DNA from: DATJCV01 sp963707665
Lineage (GTDB): Bacteria; Pseudomonadota; Gammaproteobacteria; Burkholderiales; Burkholderiaceae_D
Reading direction: 5' to 3'
Assembly (NCBI GenBank): GCA_963707665.1
Contig: CAVPQU010000004.1
Location: forward strand, 1 to 63,598
Length of the DNA stretch: 63,598 nt
Numbering within the stretch: position 1 is the first letter of the stretch; every line of letters starts with the position of its first letter. Of this stretch, positions 51,029 to 59,267 are shown in pieces. A program made the translations under genes and the position numbers. The notes beneath the pieces are model-generated. The model saw only the letters and a program-made list of their open reading frames with translations, was not told the origin of the DNA and made no database searches.

Positions 51029-51913
51029 ATGGATCTTTCAACGCAAGTCATCCAGTCTCTGATCGCGGGCCTGACCACGGGCAGCATCTATGCCATTGTC
51101 GCGGTAGGTTTCAATGTCATCTTCAAAAGCACGGATGCGATCAATTTCGCCCAGGGCGAATGGGTCATGATGGGAGGCATGGTGGCCGCCACCACGTATG
51201 CCGCATGGCATCTCCCATTGTGGATGGCTTGTGTCGTCGGCGTGCTGGTGGTGGGGATTGTCGGGGCGCTATCGCAGCGCCTCACCATTCAGCCTCTCGC
51301 GAGTCCTTCTCCAGTGCTGGTGACGATGGTCAGCATCGGATTGGCGATCTGCACGAAGAGCCTGGTGATGCTGGTACTGGGCAAGACGCCGATGGGCTAC
51401 CCGGCTTTCTCCGGCGATGTGCCGGTGATGGTTGCGGGCGCAAGCATCCAGCCGCAGAGTTTCTGGGTGCTCGGTGTGGCGGGCGTTTTCATGCTGCTGA
51501 CCGACTGGTTTTTCAAGCACACCTTGCTGGGCAAGACCATGCGGGCAACGGCCGCCGACCGCGATGCGGCGGCGCTGGTCGGAATCAGCGTCAAGCGTTC
51601 GGTCACCTGGGCATTTCTACTGGCGGCGCTGGCGGGCGGCTTGGCTGGCGTGATCATCACGCCGCTTACCTTCACCTCCTACGATCACGGCACGATGCTG
51701 GGATTCAAGGGTTTCAGCGCGGCGATGCTGGGCGGCTTGGGCAGCCTGCACGGTGCTTTTCTCGGCGGACTTCTGCTGGGGGTGGTCGAAGCGCTGACCG
51801 GCACCCTGATTTCGTCCCATTTCAAGGATGCCGTGTCGTTCATCCTGCTGCTGCTGGTGTTATTCCTGCGGCCGCACGGCATGCTGGGCAAGGCCGAAAT
51901 CAACAAGGTCTGA
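51029..51913 (+). CDS. livH: Branched-chain amino acid type ABC permease (LivH)
   Basis: A 294-residue inner-membrane permease with about eight hydrophobic segments. The family start is LIAGLTTGSIYAIVAVGFNV, followed by NFAQGEWVMMGGM, GKTMRATAADRDAAALVGIS (EAA-like coupling loop) and KGFSAAMLGGLGSLHGAFLG. It pairs with LivM. It lies 26 bases after the second diiron gene in the same operon. Confidence 0.95.
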   Translation: MDLSTQVIQSLIAGLTTGSIYAIVAVGFNVIFKSTDAINFAQGEWVMMGGMVAATTYAAWHLPLWMACVVGVLVVGIVGALSQRLTIQPLASPSPVLVTMVSIGLAICTKSLVMLVLGKTPMGYPAFSGDVPVMVAGASIQPQSFWVLGVAGVFMLLTDWFFKHTLLGKTMRATAADRDAAALVGISVKRSVTWAFLLAALAGGLAGVIITPLTFTSYDHGTMLGFKGFSAAMLGGLGSLHGAFLGGLLLGVVEALTGTLISSHFKDAVSFILLLLVLFLRPHGMLGKAEINKV

Positions 51914-51956
51914 GCGCATTGCAACCTCCTATCGGATCGCTTCAATTTTCGCGGAA

Positions 51957-53015
51957 ATGGATGACAACATGAATACGATACCGCCAAGCGCGGCCCCGCC
52001 GGCTGCCGGCGCAGTTCCCATGGTCGGGCAACCCGGTCAGGCTCGTCCGCTGCTGATCCTGTTCGGCCTGTGGGCAGTCATGCTGGCCTTTCCATGGGTG
52101 GCGCCCAGCACCTATATGGTTGGCCTGGGGGTGATGTTCTTCATCAACCTGCTCCTGATCGCCAGCTTGAACCTGATCATGGGTTACTGCGGGCAGATAT
52201 CGCTCTGCCACAGCGGATTTTTCGGACTGGGCGCCTATGTCAGCGGTGTGCTTTCCGCCAAATACGGGATTTCAGCGTTGATCGGCATTCCCTGTGCCAT
52301 GGCGCTTACTGCATTGGCGGCGCTTCTGGTCGGTTTGCCGGCATTGCGTTTGCGCGGGCATTACCTGGCCATGGCGACTCTCGGATTCAACGCGATCCTG
52401 TCGGTCCTGTTTGTGGAACTGGTCGACTTCACCGGGGGACCGAATGGCCTGACCGGTGTCGAGCCAATCAGTGTTGGCGGTTTCGCCCTGGATAGCGACA
52501 TGCGGTTTTTCTACCTTGCATGGGCGGTCGGCCTGATCGTAATGTGGGGCATTCTCAATCTGACCCGCTCGCGTATCGGCCGTGCCATGAACAGTCTTGC
52601 CGGCAGCGAGATCGGCGCGGCCAGCCTGGGGGTCAATACGCAATGGCTGAAGACCGCGATTTTCGTGATGTCGGCCACATTGGCGGCGCTTGCCGGCGCG
52701 CTGTATGTCCACTTTACCCAGTTTGCGTCGCCGGAAACCTTCAGTTTTTTCGCTTCCGTGCTGATGGTCGTGATGGTGGCGGTCGGTGGCTGGGGGAAGT
52801 ACTGGGGGCCGCTGTTCGGAGCGCTGATCTTTACGGTCGTGCCGGAGATGCTGCAGGCATTTCACGACCTTGAACTGTTTTCGTTTGGGCTCGGCATGAT
52901 CGTCGTGCTGATTTTCTTCCCCAGCGGGATTGCCGGCTTTCTTGAACGCTTCGGCCGTCGCAAGGCAGCGGCCGGAGTAGGCGCCGTCACGGCGCGGAGG
53001 GCGACCAATGGATAA
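51957..53015 (+). CDS. livM: Branched-chain amino acid type ABC permease (LivM)
   Basis: A 352-residue permease with about nine hydrophobic segments. LNLIMGYCGQISLCHSGFFG is the family signature, followed by GLPALRLRGHYLAMATLGF, TGGPNGLTGV and VAVGGWGKYWGPLFGALI. I start it at ATG 51957; ATG 51969 is also possible. It overlaps livG by eight bases. Confidence 0.95.
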   Translation: MDDNMNTIPPSAAPPAAGAVPMVGQPGQARPLLILFGLWAVMLAFPWVAPSTYMVGLGVMFFINLLLIASLNLIMGYCGQISLCHSGFFGLGAYVSGVLSAKYGISALIGIPCAMALTALAALLVGLPALRLRGHYLAMATLGFNAILSVLFVELVDFTGGPNGLTGVEPISVGGFALDSDMRFFYLAWAVGLIVMWGILNLTRSRIGRAMNSLAGSEIGAASLGVNTQWLKTAIFVMSATLAALAGALYVHFTQFASPETFSFFASVLMVVMVAVGGWGKYWGPLFGALIFTVVPEMLQAFHDLELFSFGLGMIVVLIFFPSGIAGFLERFGRRKAAAGVGAVTARRATNG

Positions 53016-53787
53016 CGCCGGATTCTTGTCCGTGGCCGACGTCGGCATGCGCTTCGGTGGGCTGGCGGCGCTGTCCGAGCTGTCGTTCGAGATGAGGCAG
53101 GGTCAGGTCAAAGGCTTGATCGGTCCAAATGGCGCCGGCAAGAGCACGCTTTTCAATATCATCGCCGGCGTACTCAAGCCGTCGAGCGGCAGCGTTGCTT
53201 TCCGCGGCCAGCGGATCGAAGGCCTGCCCTCGCATCTGCGGATTGGCCTTGGCATTGCGCGCACTTTCCAGAACCTGCAGATATTCAAGGATATTACGGT
53301 GCTCGAAAACGTGATGGTCGGATGCCATTCGCGTTTCCATGCCGGCATCCTGGCTTCGGTATTGCGCACGCCGCGCCAACGGCGGGAAGAAGACCGGATT
53401 TACAGCATTGCCATGGAAAAGCTGGCGCTGCTTGGCCTCGCGCACAAGGCATTTTCCAAAGCCTCCGATCTCAGTTTCGGCGAATCCAAGATTCTCGAAA
53501 TCGCCCGTGCACTGGCCGCCGAGCCGGCCCTGCTTCTGCTTGACGAGCCGGTGGCCGGAGTGCCGCATGCCGAGGTCGAGCGGGTGGTCGAGGTGATCCG
53601 GGAAATCAACCGCAACGGCGTCAGTGTGCTGTTGGTGGAGCACAACATGAGCTTCGTCATGAAGCTCTGCGACGACATCGTCGTGCTGAATTATGGCCGC
53701 AAGATCGCTGAAGGGAGCGCCACCAGTGTGCGCGCCGATCCCCAGGTGCTGCAGGCTTATCTGGGAGAGGATGTCGAGCATGCTTGA
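53008..53787 (+). CDS. livG: Branched-chain amino acid type ABC ATPase (LivG)
   Basis: A 259-residue ABC ATPase. Walker A is GPNGAGKST, the Q-loop region is GIARTFQNLQIF, the signature motif reads LSFGESK rather than the common LSYGQQR, and Walker B is LLLLDEPVAGV. VLLVEHNMSFVM is the switch His. The C-terminal LQAYLGED is typical of LivG. It overlaps livM at its start and livF at its end. Confidence 0.94.
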   Translation: MDNAGFLSVADVGMRFGGLAALSELSFEMRQGQVKGLIGPNGAGKSTLFNIIAGVLKPSSGSVAFRGQRIEGLPSHLRIGLGIARTFQNLQIFKDITVLENVMVGCHSRFHAGILASVLRTPRQRREEDRIYSIAMEKLALLGLAHKAFSKASDLSFGESKILEIARALAAEPALLLLDEPVAGVPHAEVERVVEVIREINRNGVSVLLVEHNMSFVMKLCDDIVVLNYGRKIAEGSATSVRADPQVLQAYLGEDVEHA

Positions 53788-54493
53788 GATCAGTGGCTTA
53801 CACGCGGCCTACGGCGCGGGCGACGTTTTGCGTGACGTCAGCATGCAGATTCCAGCCAATCAGATCGGCTGTCTACTGGGCGCCAATGGCGCCGGCAAGA
53901 GCACGACCATGCGCAGTTTGAGCGGATTGCTGCGGCCTCTGCGCGGCAGCATACGCTTCGAGGGCGAGGCGCTTGAAGCGCTGTCGACCGAACAGATCGT
54001 GGCGCGCGGCATCGTGCTGGTGCCCGAAGGGCGGCGCGTTTTCGCCGCGCTGAGCGTACGGGAAAACCTGGAAATGGGCGGCTATACCTTCCTGCGCGCG
54101 CGCCGCACGACCGAATTCAAGCGCAATCTGGACCGGGTGCTCGATCTCTTTCCGCGCCTGGCCGAGCGTTCCCAGCAGGCGGCGGGCACGCTCTCGGGCG
54201 GCGAGCAGCAAATGGTGGCGATCGGCCGCGCGCTCATGAGCGGTCCGCGACTGCTGATGCTCGATGAGCCGTCCATGGGGCTCGCGCCGCTGGTGGTGAA
54301 GGACATTTTCGCCTCGATCCGGCGCCTCAAGGAGGAGGGCCTGACCCTGCTGATCGCTGAGCAGAATGCCAACCTGACACTGCAGAGTTCCGATTACGGC
54401 TATGTGCTGCAGGAGGGCAGGGTCGCGTTTTCCGGTTCCTCGGAGCAATTGCGCAACGAACCCCGCGTACAAGCGGCCTATCTGGGCCTCTGA
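53780..54493 (+). CDS. livF: Branched-chain amino acid type ABC ATPase (LivF)
   Basis: A 237-residue ABC ATPase. LEISGLHAAYGAGDVLRD begins the domain, Walker A is GANGAGKST, VPEGRRVFAALSVREN is the LivF hallmark, the signature is LSGGEQQMVAIGRAL and Walker B is LLMLDEPSMGLAP. LLIAEQNANLTL carries the usual Gln in place of the switch His. The start ATG 53780 overlaps the livG stop. Confidence 0.95.
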   Translation: MLEISGLHAAYGAGDVLRDVSMQIPANQIGCLLGANGAGKSTTMRSLSGLLRPLRGSIRFEGEALEALSTEQIVARGIVLVPEGRRVFAALSVRENLEMGGYTFLRARRTTEFKRNLDRVLDLFPRLAERSQQAAGTLSGGEQQMVAIGRALMSGPRLLMLDEPSMGLAPLVVKDIFASIRRLKEEGLTLLIAEQNANLTLQSSDYGYVLQEGRVAFSGSSEQLRNEPRVQAAYLGL

Positions 54494-54501
54494 GCGCAAA
54501 C

Positions 54502-55368
54502 ATGAAGCCACACATGTCCCATATGCCGTCCACCATCGACTCCGCTCTCGAAGGGAGCTATAACCTGCGGGTCCGCCATCCCGAGCGGACCATGATCTAC
54601 CACGACTTTGCCGAACGCAGTGCGGTGACGCGCCAATGCCCCACAGCATTGCTGGATATGGCTTACGGCCCTGCGCCCAGCAGCCGGGTCGATATATTTC
54701 TGCCGCACGGCACCGAACCGGCTCCCTTGTTGATATTCATCCATGGCGGTTATTGGCGGGCGCTCGACAAGCGCGATTTTTCATTCGTGGCGGATGCCTA
54801 CCTTGCGGCCGGCATCGCGGTGGCCATGCCGAACTATGCTCTGGCGCCGCAGGTGACTGTCAGTGAAATCGTTGCCGAGGTGTGTTCCGGCGTCGCCTGG
54901 CTGATCGGTACGGAAGGCGCCCGCATCGGCTATGACGCCAATCGCGTCGTGGTGTCCGGTCATTCCGCCGGTGGCCATATGGCAGCAAGCGCGGTGCGCC
55001 GCGATCGCGTCCCCAGTCTCGAAGGGAAACTGCGGGGATGCGTGTGCCTCAGCGGCCTGTTCGATCTCGAACCGTTGCTGCATACCTCGGTAAACCGCGA
55101 TCTGCATATGAGCTCCGTCGAGGCGCGCGCATTAAGCTTATATGACGCGGACTTGATCGATGCGCCCTTGCTGCTGGCGGCCGGCGCGCTGGAAACCAGC
55201 GGCTTTCAGGACCAGAGCCTCGACTTTGCACAGCATTGCCGGACGGGCGGCAGGGCTGCCGAGACCATGCTGGTGGCAGGACGCAACCATTTCGACCTGG
55301 TCGATGAATTCGCCGATCCGCACAGCATCCTGTTTGACAAAACGCTGGCACTGCTGCGCGGCCGGTAA
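54502..55368 (+). CDS. Alpha/beta hydrolase, arylformamidase/esterase-like
   Basis: A 288-residue cytoplasmic serine hydrolase. The oxyanion motif HGGYWRALDKRDFS matches kynurenine-formamidase-type (BNA7-like) and HSL-type hydrolases, the nucleophile elbow is VSGHSAGGHMAAS, and the C-terminal His lies in AGRNHFDLVDEF. It starts eight bases after livF, so it belongs to the operon. Likely reactions are hydrolysis of an N-formyl amide, an ester or a lactone of the imported compound. Confidence 0.88.
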   Translation: MKPHMSHMPSTIDSALEGSYNLRVRHPERTMIYHDFAERSAVTRQCPTALLDMAYGPAPSSRVDIFLPHGTEPAPLLIFIHGGYWRALDKRDFSFVADAYLAAGIAVAMPNYALAPQVTVSEIVAEVCSGVAWLIGTEGARIGYDANRVVVSGHSAGGHMAASAVRRDRVPSLEGKLRGCVCLSGLFDLEPLLHTSVNRDLHMSSVEARALSLYDADLIDAPLLLAAGALETSGFQDQSLDFAQHCRTGGRAAETMLVAGRNHFDLVDEFADPHSILFDKTLALLRGR

Positions 55369-55407
55369 CACAGCACATTTTTGACCACCAAAATCAAGGA
55401 AAACGAC

Positions 55408-55797
55408 ATGACTCGACAATTGAATCCAGAACAGATCGCCGCTCCGGTCGGACCGTACAGCCAGGGCGTGCTGGTCTCGGGCACCGGAACGTGGCTGCAT
55501 ATCGCTGGCCAGGTTGGGATGCATAAGGATGGAAGCTTGGCTCAGGGAATGGCCGACCAGGCCGATCTCGCGTGGTCGAACTTGAACGAAGTACTGCGGG
55601 CCGCCGGCATGGAGGTTGCCGACCTGGTCAAGGTGGTCACTTATGTCACCGACGAAACCCAGCTTGCGGCGCTGGGGCCGGTTCGTCTGAAGTACCTTGG
55701 CGATGCCCGTCCGGCATCGACCCTGGTGGTGGTCAAGGCACTGGCCCGGCCCGAATGGCTGTTCGAGGTGGAAGCCGTCGCCTTCAAGGCTGCATAA
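55408..55797 (+). CDS. RidA/YjgF family protein
   Basis: A 129-residue protein of the Rid superfamily, whose members hydrolyse reactive enamine/imine intermediates. GPYSQGVLVSGTGTWLHIAG is the core, followed by ADLVKVVTYVTD and GDARPASTLVVVKALARP, with the conserved Arg of RPASTLV that binds the carboxylate. I start it at ATG 55408, which has a good ribosome site (AAGGA); a TTG start 27 bases upstream is less likely. Presence of a Rid protein suggests an amine or imine intermediate in this pathway. Confidence 0.9.
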   Translation: MTRQLNPEQIAAPVGPYSQGVLVSGTGTWLHIAGQVGMHKDGSLAQGMADQADLAWSNLNEVLRAAGMEVADLVKVVTYVTDETQLAALGPVRLKYLGDARPASTLVVVKALARPEWLFEVEAVAFKAA

Positions 55798-56059
55798 GCC
55801 GTCCTGCGCTGCTTCGCTTGAGCCACATTGTTTCATCCCGCTGTGCGTCAGCGGCGCTGACCGTACCTTTGGCTACGGAGCCGGCTGGCAGCGCCGGCCT
55901 CATCCGACTGAAACAACGCAAGCGCACATGCGCCTGTGAAACGGGCTGGCTGCGCTTGCATGCGATCCACAGGAAGTCTGATGCCGCCCGTCGTTCACGG
56001 CGGCATGCGGAAACCTGAACCTTGCGCCGACATCCATAGCATCTTCAAGTGATTTCCAC

Positions 56060-57067
56060 ATGACTCTCCTTTCCGTCTGGCATCCAGCGGTATTGCGTCG
56101 TTGCGCCCCCGGCATCGCGCTGGCTGCCGTGGTGGCGCTGTCGGCAACCTTCATTGCCGACAGCTACGGCGGCCCGCAATTGCTGTATGCCTTGTTCTTT
56201 GGGCTGGCCTTTCATTTCCTTTCGCATGACCCGGTATGCCAGCCCGGCATCGACTGGTGCAGCCGCACGCTGCTGCGTACCGGCGTTGCCTTGCTCGGCT
56301 TGCGCATCACCCTAGGCGACATTGGAGCGCTAGGCGCGGCGCCGCTGCTGATGGTCGTCGTCGCGGTGGCGGCCACGCTGGGCTTTGGCTGGCTGCTGGC
56401 GCGCCGGCTTGGGCGACCCGCCAGCGAGGGCTGGCTGTCGGGCGGCGCGGTGGGGATTTGCGGCGCCTCGGCGGCATTGGCGATCGCTGCCGTCCTGCCG
56501 CAAACCAAGGAAAACGAAAAATTCACCTTGCTGGTGGTGGTTGGCGTCACGACACTGTCGACCGTGGCAATGATCGTTTATCCGCTACTGGTTCCGCTGC
56601 TGGGGTTGGCGCCCGAGGCGGCCGGCATCTTCCTCGGCGGCACCATCCACGACGTGGCGCAGGTTGTCGGTGCCGGCTACCTGATTTCTCCCGAAGCCGG
56701 CGACGTTGCCACCGTTGTCAAGCTCACGCGCGTAGCCTGCCTGGTGCCGGTGGTGCTGGGGTTGACCCTGCTGTTCCACAGCGGCAGCGGCCGGACCGCG
56801 GTGCGTACTCAGCCGCTGGTGCCGGTGTTCTTGATCGGATTTGTCTGGTTCGTGCTGGCCAACAGCTTCGGCCTGATCCCGCAGGCCGTCACCGATAGCC
56901 TGTTGCAGGCGTCGCGCGCTTGCCTGGTAATGGCGATCGCCGCGCTCGGCGTCAAGACTTCGTTCCAGGCGCTGGCCGCGCTCGGCTGGCGTCCGGTGGC
57001 ACTGCTGGTAGCGGAAACCGTGTGGCTAGCGGGATTTGTACTGGTTGCGTTGACACTGATCGGCTAG
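56060..57067 (+). CDS. YeiH-family putative sulfate exporter (UPF0324)
   Basis: A 335-residue integral membrane protein with about ten hydrophobic segments. LLRTGVALLGLRITLGDI, GGAVGICGASAALAIAAVLP and GGTIHDVAQVVGAGYLIS are hallmarks of the YeiH/putative sulfate exporter family. It follows a 262-base gap after ridA, so it may have its own promoter. The substrate in this organism is not certain. Confidence 0.92.
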   Translation: MTLLSVWHPAVLRRCAPGIALAAVVALSATFIADSYGGPQLLYALFFGLAFHFLSHDPVCQPGIDWCSRTLLRTGVALLGLRITLGDIGALGAAPLLMVVVAVAATLGFGWLLARRLGRPASEGWLSGGAVGICGASAALAIAAVLPQTKENEKFTLLVVVGVTTLSTVAMIVYPLLVPLLGLAPEAAGIFLGGTIHDVAQVVGAGYLISPEAGDVATVVKLTRVACLVPVVLGLTLLFHSGSGRTAVRTQPLVPVFLIGFVWFVLANSFGLIPQAVTDSLLQASRACLVMAIAALGVKTSFQALAALGWRPVALLVAETVWLAGFVLVALTLIG

Positions 57068-57650
57068 GCGCCGACGATGGAGCGGTCACGCGAAGGTTGA
57101 TCTAGACGTATTGGCATCGGAATCAAAATCAGCGCTACCGCACCCAGTCGACTATTCCACCTAGGAGCAGGCCGAGCCAATAGTCGCTATATAAAAAACG
57201 TGTTTGCTTGGGTGCGGTATTGGCTATGTGAGCGCTATGCCGGCATGGTGAATTGATCCTGCGGCCCGTCGTCGCTACCCGAATCGTACTTGTCCGAGAT
57301 GATCAAGTCAGGCGCTTCATGTCATCAGGAGGTAGCTTGGCCCGGCAGATATGGTGCCTGTCTCCTTTTTCCGAAAGTTGGAGCTTTGCCCGCTAGTCGA
57401 AAGATGAGCGGGTTTTTTTGCGTAACGCGGTCCGGCCTCGTGCACAAGCGATGTCGCGCATCCGCCACACGCCCGTCAATTTCATCAAGCTGTCATATGC
57501 GATTCATAAACTTATTTCGGATTTACTTTGCGCATTGGAAAGTAAACGCAACGGGCCTGTCGGATTAAGGCGTCGGCGGGAGTTAACGCAGAACCGCGGT
57601 TTCCTCCGGCACTGACTATTCTTCGGCTCATCACTTCAGGAAATAGGTAA
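57068..57650. other. Intergenic region upstream of the porin, with an orphan terminator
   Basis: 583 bases with no protein gene. It contains a strong terminator at 57389-57419, 322 bases after the yeiH stop, and the AT-richer promoter region of the porin (about 57480-57560). A small RNA ending at the terminator is possible. Confidence 0.5.
57389..57419 (+). terminator. Rho-independent terminator
   Basis: Stem CCCGCT (57389-57394) and AGCGGG (57407-57412), 12-base loop, then seven T residues. Confidence 0.8.
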
Positions 57651-58661
57651 ATGAAAAAATCGCTTCTCGCACTCGCAGTTCTGGGCGCCATCGCTGGCGC
57701 TGCTTCCGCACAAACCAGCGTCAGCATCTACGGCGTGGTTGACGCCGGCGTCAGCTATACGGATAACGGTGCCGCGACCAATTCCAAAACCTGGGCGCTG
57801 GGCAGCGGCCAGCAGTCTGGCAGCCGCCTCGGCTTCAAGGGCAGTGAAGATCTGGGCGGCGGTCTGTCGGCTATCTTCACGCTGGAAAACGGCTTCAACA
57901 TCGATGATGGCACGCAAGGCCAGGGCGCCCTGTTTGGCCGCCAAGCCTTTGTCGGCCTGAACGGCGGTTTTGGTAGCGTCAAGCTGGGCCGTCAATACAA
58001 CCCGATTCGCGTGTCCGCTGAAGCGATCGATCCATTCGGCCTTGGCCTGGCCGGTAATCTGAAGAACGTATTCAACGTGTATGGCGAGCGCGCCAACAAC
58101 ACGATCAATTACGCGACGCCGAACCTGTCCGGCTTTTCCGGCCAGGTTGCCTACGGCTTTGGTGAAGTGGCGGGCAGCACGTCGGCCAGCCGCCAAATCG
58201 GGCTGGCTGCCAATTATGCCAATGGCCCGGTCTTTGTAACCCTGGCTTACCATAACCAGGACAAGTCGACCGATGCCATCACCAATAAAGGCAGCGCCAA
58301 GAGCACGCTGTTGGGCGGCACTTACGACTTTGGCATGGCCAAGCTGCACGGCGGCTTTGCCTGGAACAAAGGCGATACCGGCATTGCCGACGATGCTAAC
58401 AGCCGTGACTGGATGCTGGGCGTCAGTGCCCCGATCGGCGCCGGCACCGTCCTCGCTTCGTACATCCAGCACAAGGACAAGCTGGCTGACCAATCCGACG
58501 CCAAGCAATGGGCGCTCGGCTATACCTACAGCCTGTCCAAGCGCACCAATCTGTACACGTCCTACGCGAAAATCAGCAATGATGCGCAAGGCATGATCGG
58601 CACCAAGACCGCCGGTGCCAGTGCGTCGACCTTCAACGCAGGCATTCGCCATAAGTTCTAA
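57651..58661 (+). CDS. Gram-negative trimeric porin (Burkholderiales GBP type)
   Basis: A 336-residue outer-membrane general porin. The signal peptide ends GAASA-QTSVSIYGVVDAGVSY, the standard start. GSRLGFKGSEDLGGGLSAIF, FGRQAFVGLNGGFGSVKLGR and the final aromatic AGIRHKF are typical of 16-stranded porins of the Burkholderia Omp38 class. AGGAAATAGG precedes the ATG. It is intact and followed by a strong terminator. Confidence 0.96.
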   Translation: MKKSLLALAVLGAIAGAASAQTSVSIYGVVDAGVSYTDNGAATNSKTWALGSGQQSGSRLGFKGSEDLGGGLSAIFTLENGFNIDDGTQGQGALFGRQAFVGLNGGFGSVKLGRQYNPIRVSAEAIDPFGLGLAGNLKNVFNVYGERANNTINYATPNLSGFSGQVAYGFGEVAGSTSASRQIGLAANYANGPVFVTLAYHNQDKSTDAITNKGSAKSTLLGGTYDFGMAKLHGGFAWNKGDTGIADDANSRDWMLGVSAPIGAGTVLASYIQHKDKLADQSDAKQWALGYTYSLSKRTNLYTSYAKISNDAQGMIGTKTAGASASTFNAGIRHKF

Positions 58662-58700
58662 AACGCGGTAGCAGCCTCGAGTTTGAGGCTTGAATGAAAA

Positions 58701-58726
58701 ACCGGCCGCTGTTGCGGCCGGTTTTT
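58701..58726. terminator. Bidirectional rho-independent terminator between porin and protease operon
   Basis: Perfect 9-base stem ACCGGCCGC/GCGGCCGGT with loop TGTT, followed by T4 on the plus side and by T residues on the minus side (AAAA upstream). It separates two convergent transcripts. Confidence 0.9.
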
Positions 58727-58739
58727 CATGGCGCCGGCC

Positions 58740-59229
58740 TTAGTGCCGCTTGCGCGAAAAGTAGGTGACCGGCAGATCAAATTTGGCGTTCGGGAAAGCG
58801 GCGGCGACCTGGTTGCGACACCGTCTCCAGTTGCTCGAAACGCGCGGTCTTGACGACCAGCAGTTGCAGTCGCGGGTAGGGGTGGGTCTGCGCGCCCGCC
58901 AGTTGCAGACTGGCGACCTTGGCCGCGACCGCATCCAGATTGGCTTCGATGATCACCAGTTCGTTGTTGCTGACGCCGACCAGGTTGTCGCTCTCGCGCG
59001 CCACCAGCGTACGGCCTTCGGTTGCCGCTGCCGACGCGCCATTCGCGTGCTTGCCGGCCAGCGTTGCCGGCGGCAGTGCGCGCACGCTTTGCGAACCGAT
59101 CCGGGTTAGCGGCACATCCTTGATCTGCTCGACCACTGCCGGCGGCGCCGGCCGGCCTTGCTGGATGATTTGCGCTTCAGCAATGCCGCAGGCCAGCAGC
59201 AGGGCCATGCCAAACATGGAATGTTTCAT
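58740..59229 (-). CDS. Small secreted protein, copy 2 (protease partner), one frame change
   Basis: About 162 residues joined. The signal peptide ends GIAEA-QIIQQGRPAPPAVVEQ. Then come a Pro/Ala-rich linker (IKDVPLTRIGSQSVRALPP), VARESDNLVGVSNNELVII and an alpha/beta C-terminal part (ARFEQLETVSQ then VAAAFPNAKFDLPVTYF). It is a clear paralogue of the protein at 61139. The frame breaks near 58818. It follows 38 bases after a subtilisin-like protease gene. I infer a role as an inhibitor or separately encoded propeptide; the family itself is unknown to me. Confidence 0.8.
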
Positions 59230-59267
59230 TTGGTTTTCTTTCAAGTTGACAGGGTCGACGGCTGGGA

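Noticed and set aside
55847..55861. Short inverted repeat GTCAGC/GCTGAC after ridA as a terminator
   Set aside because: The stem is six bases with a three-base loop and no T run; too weak to call.
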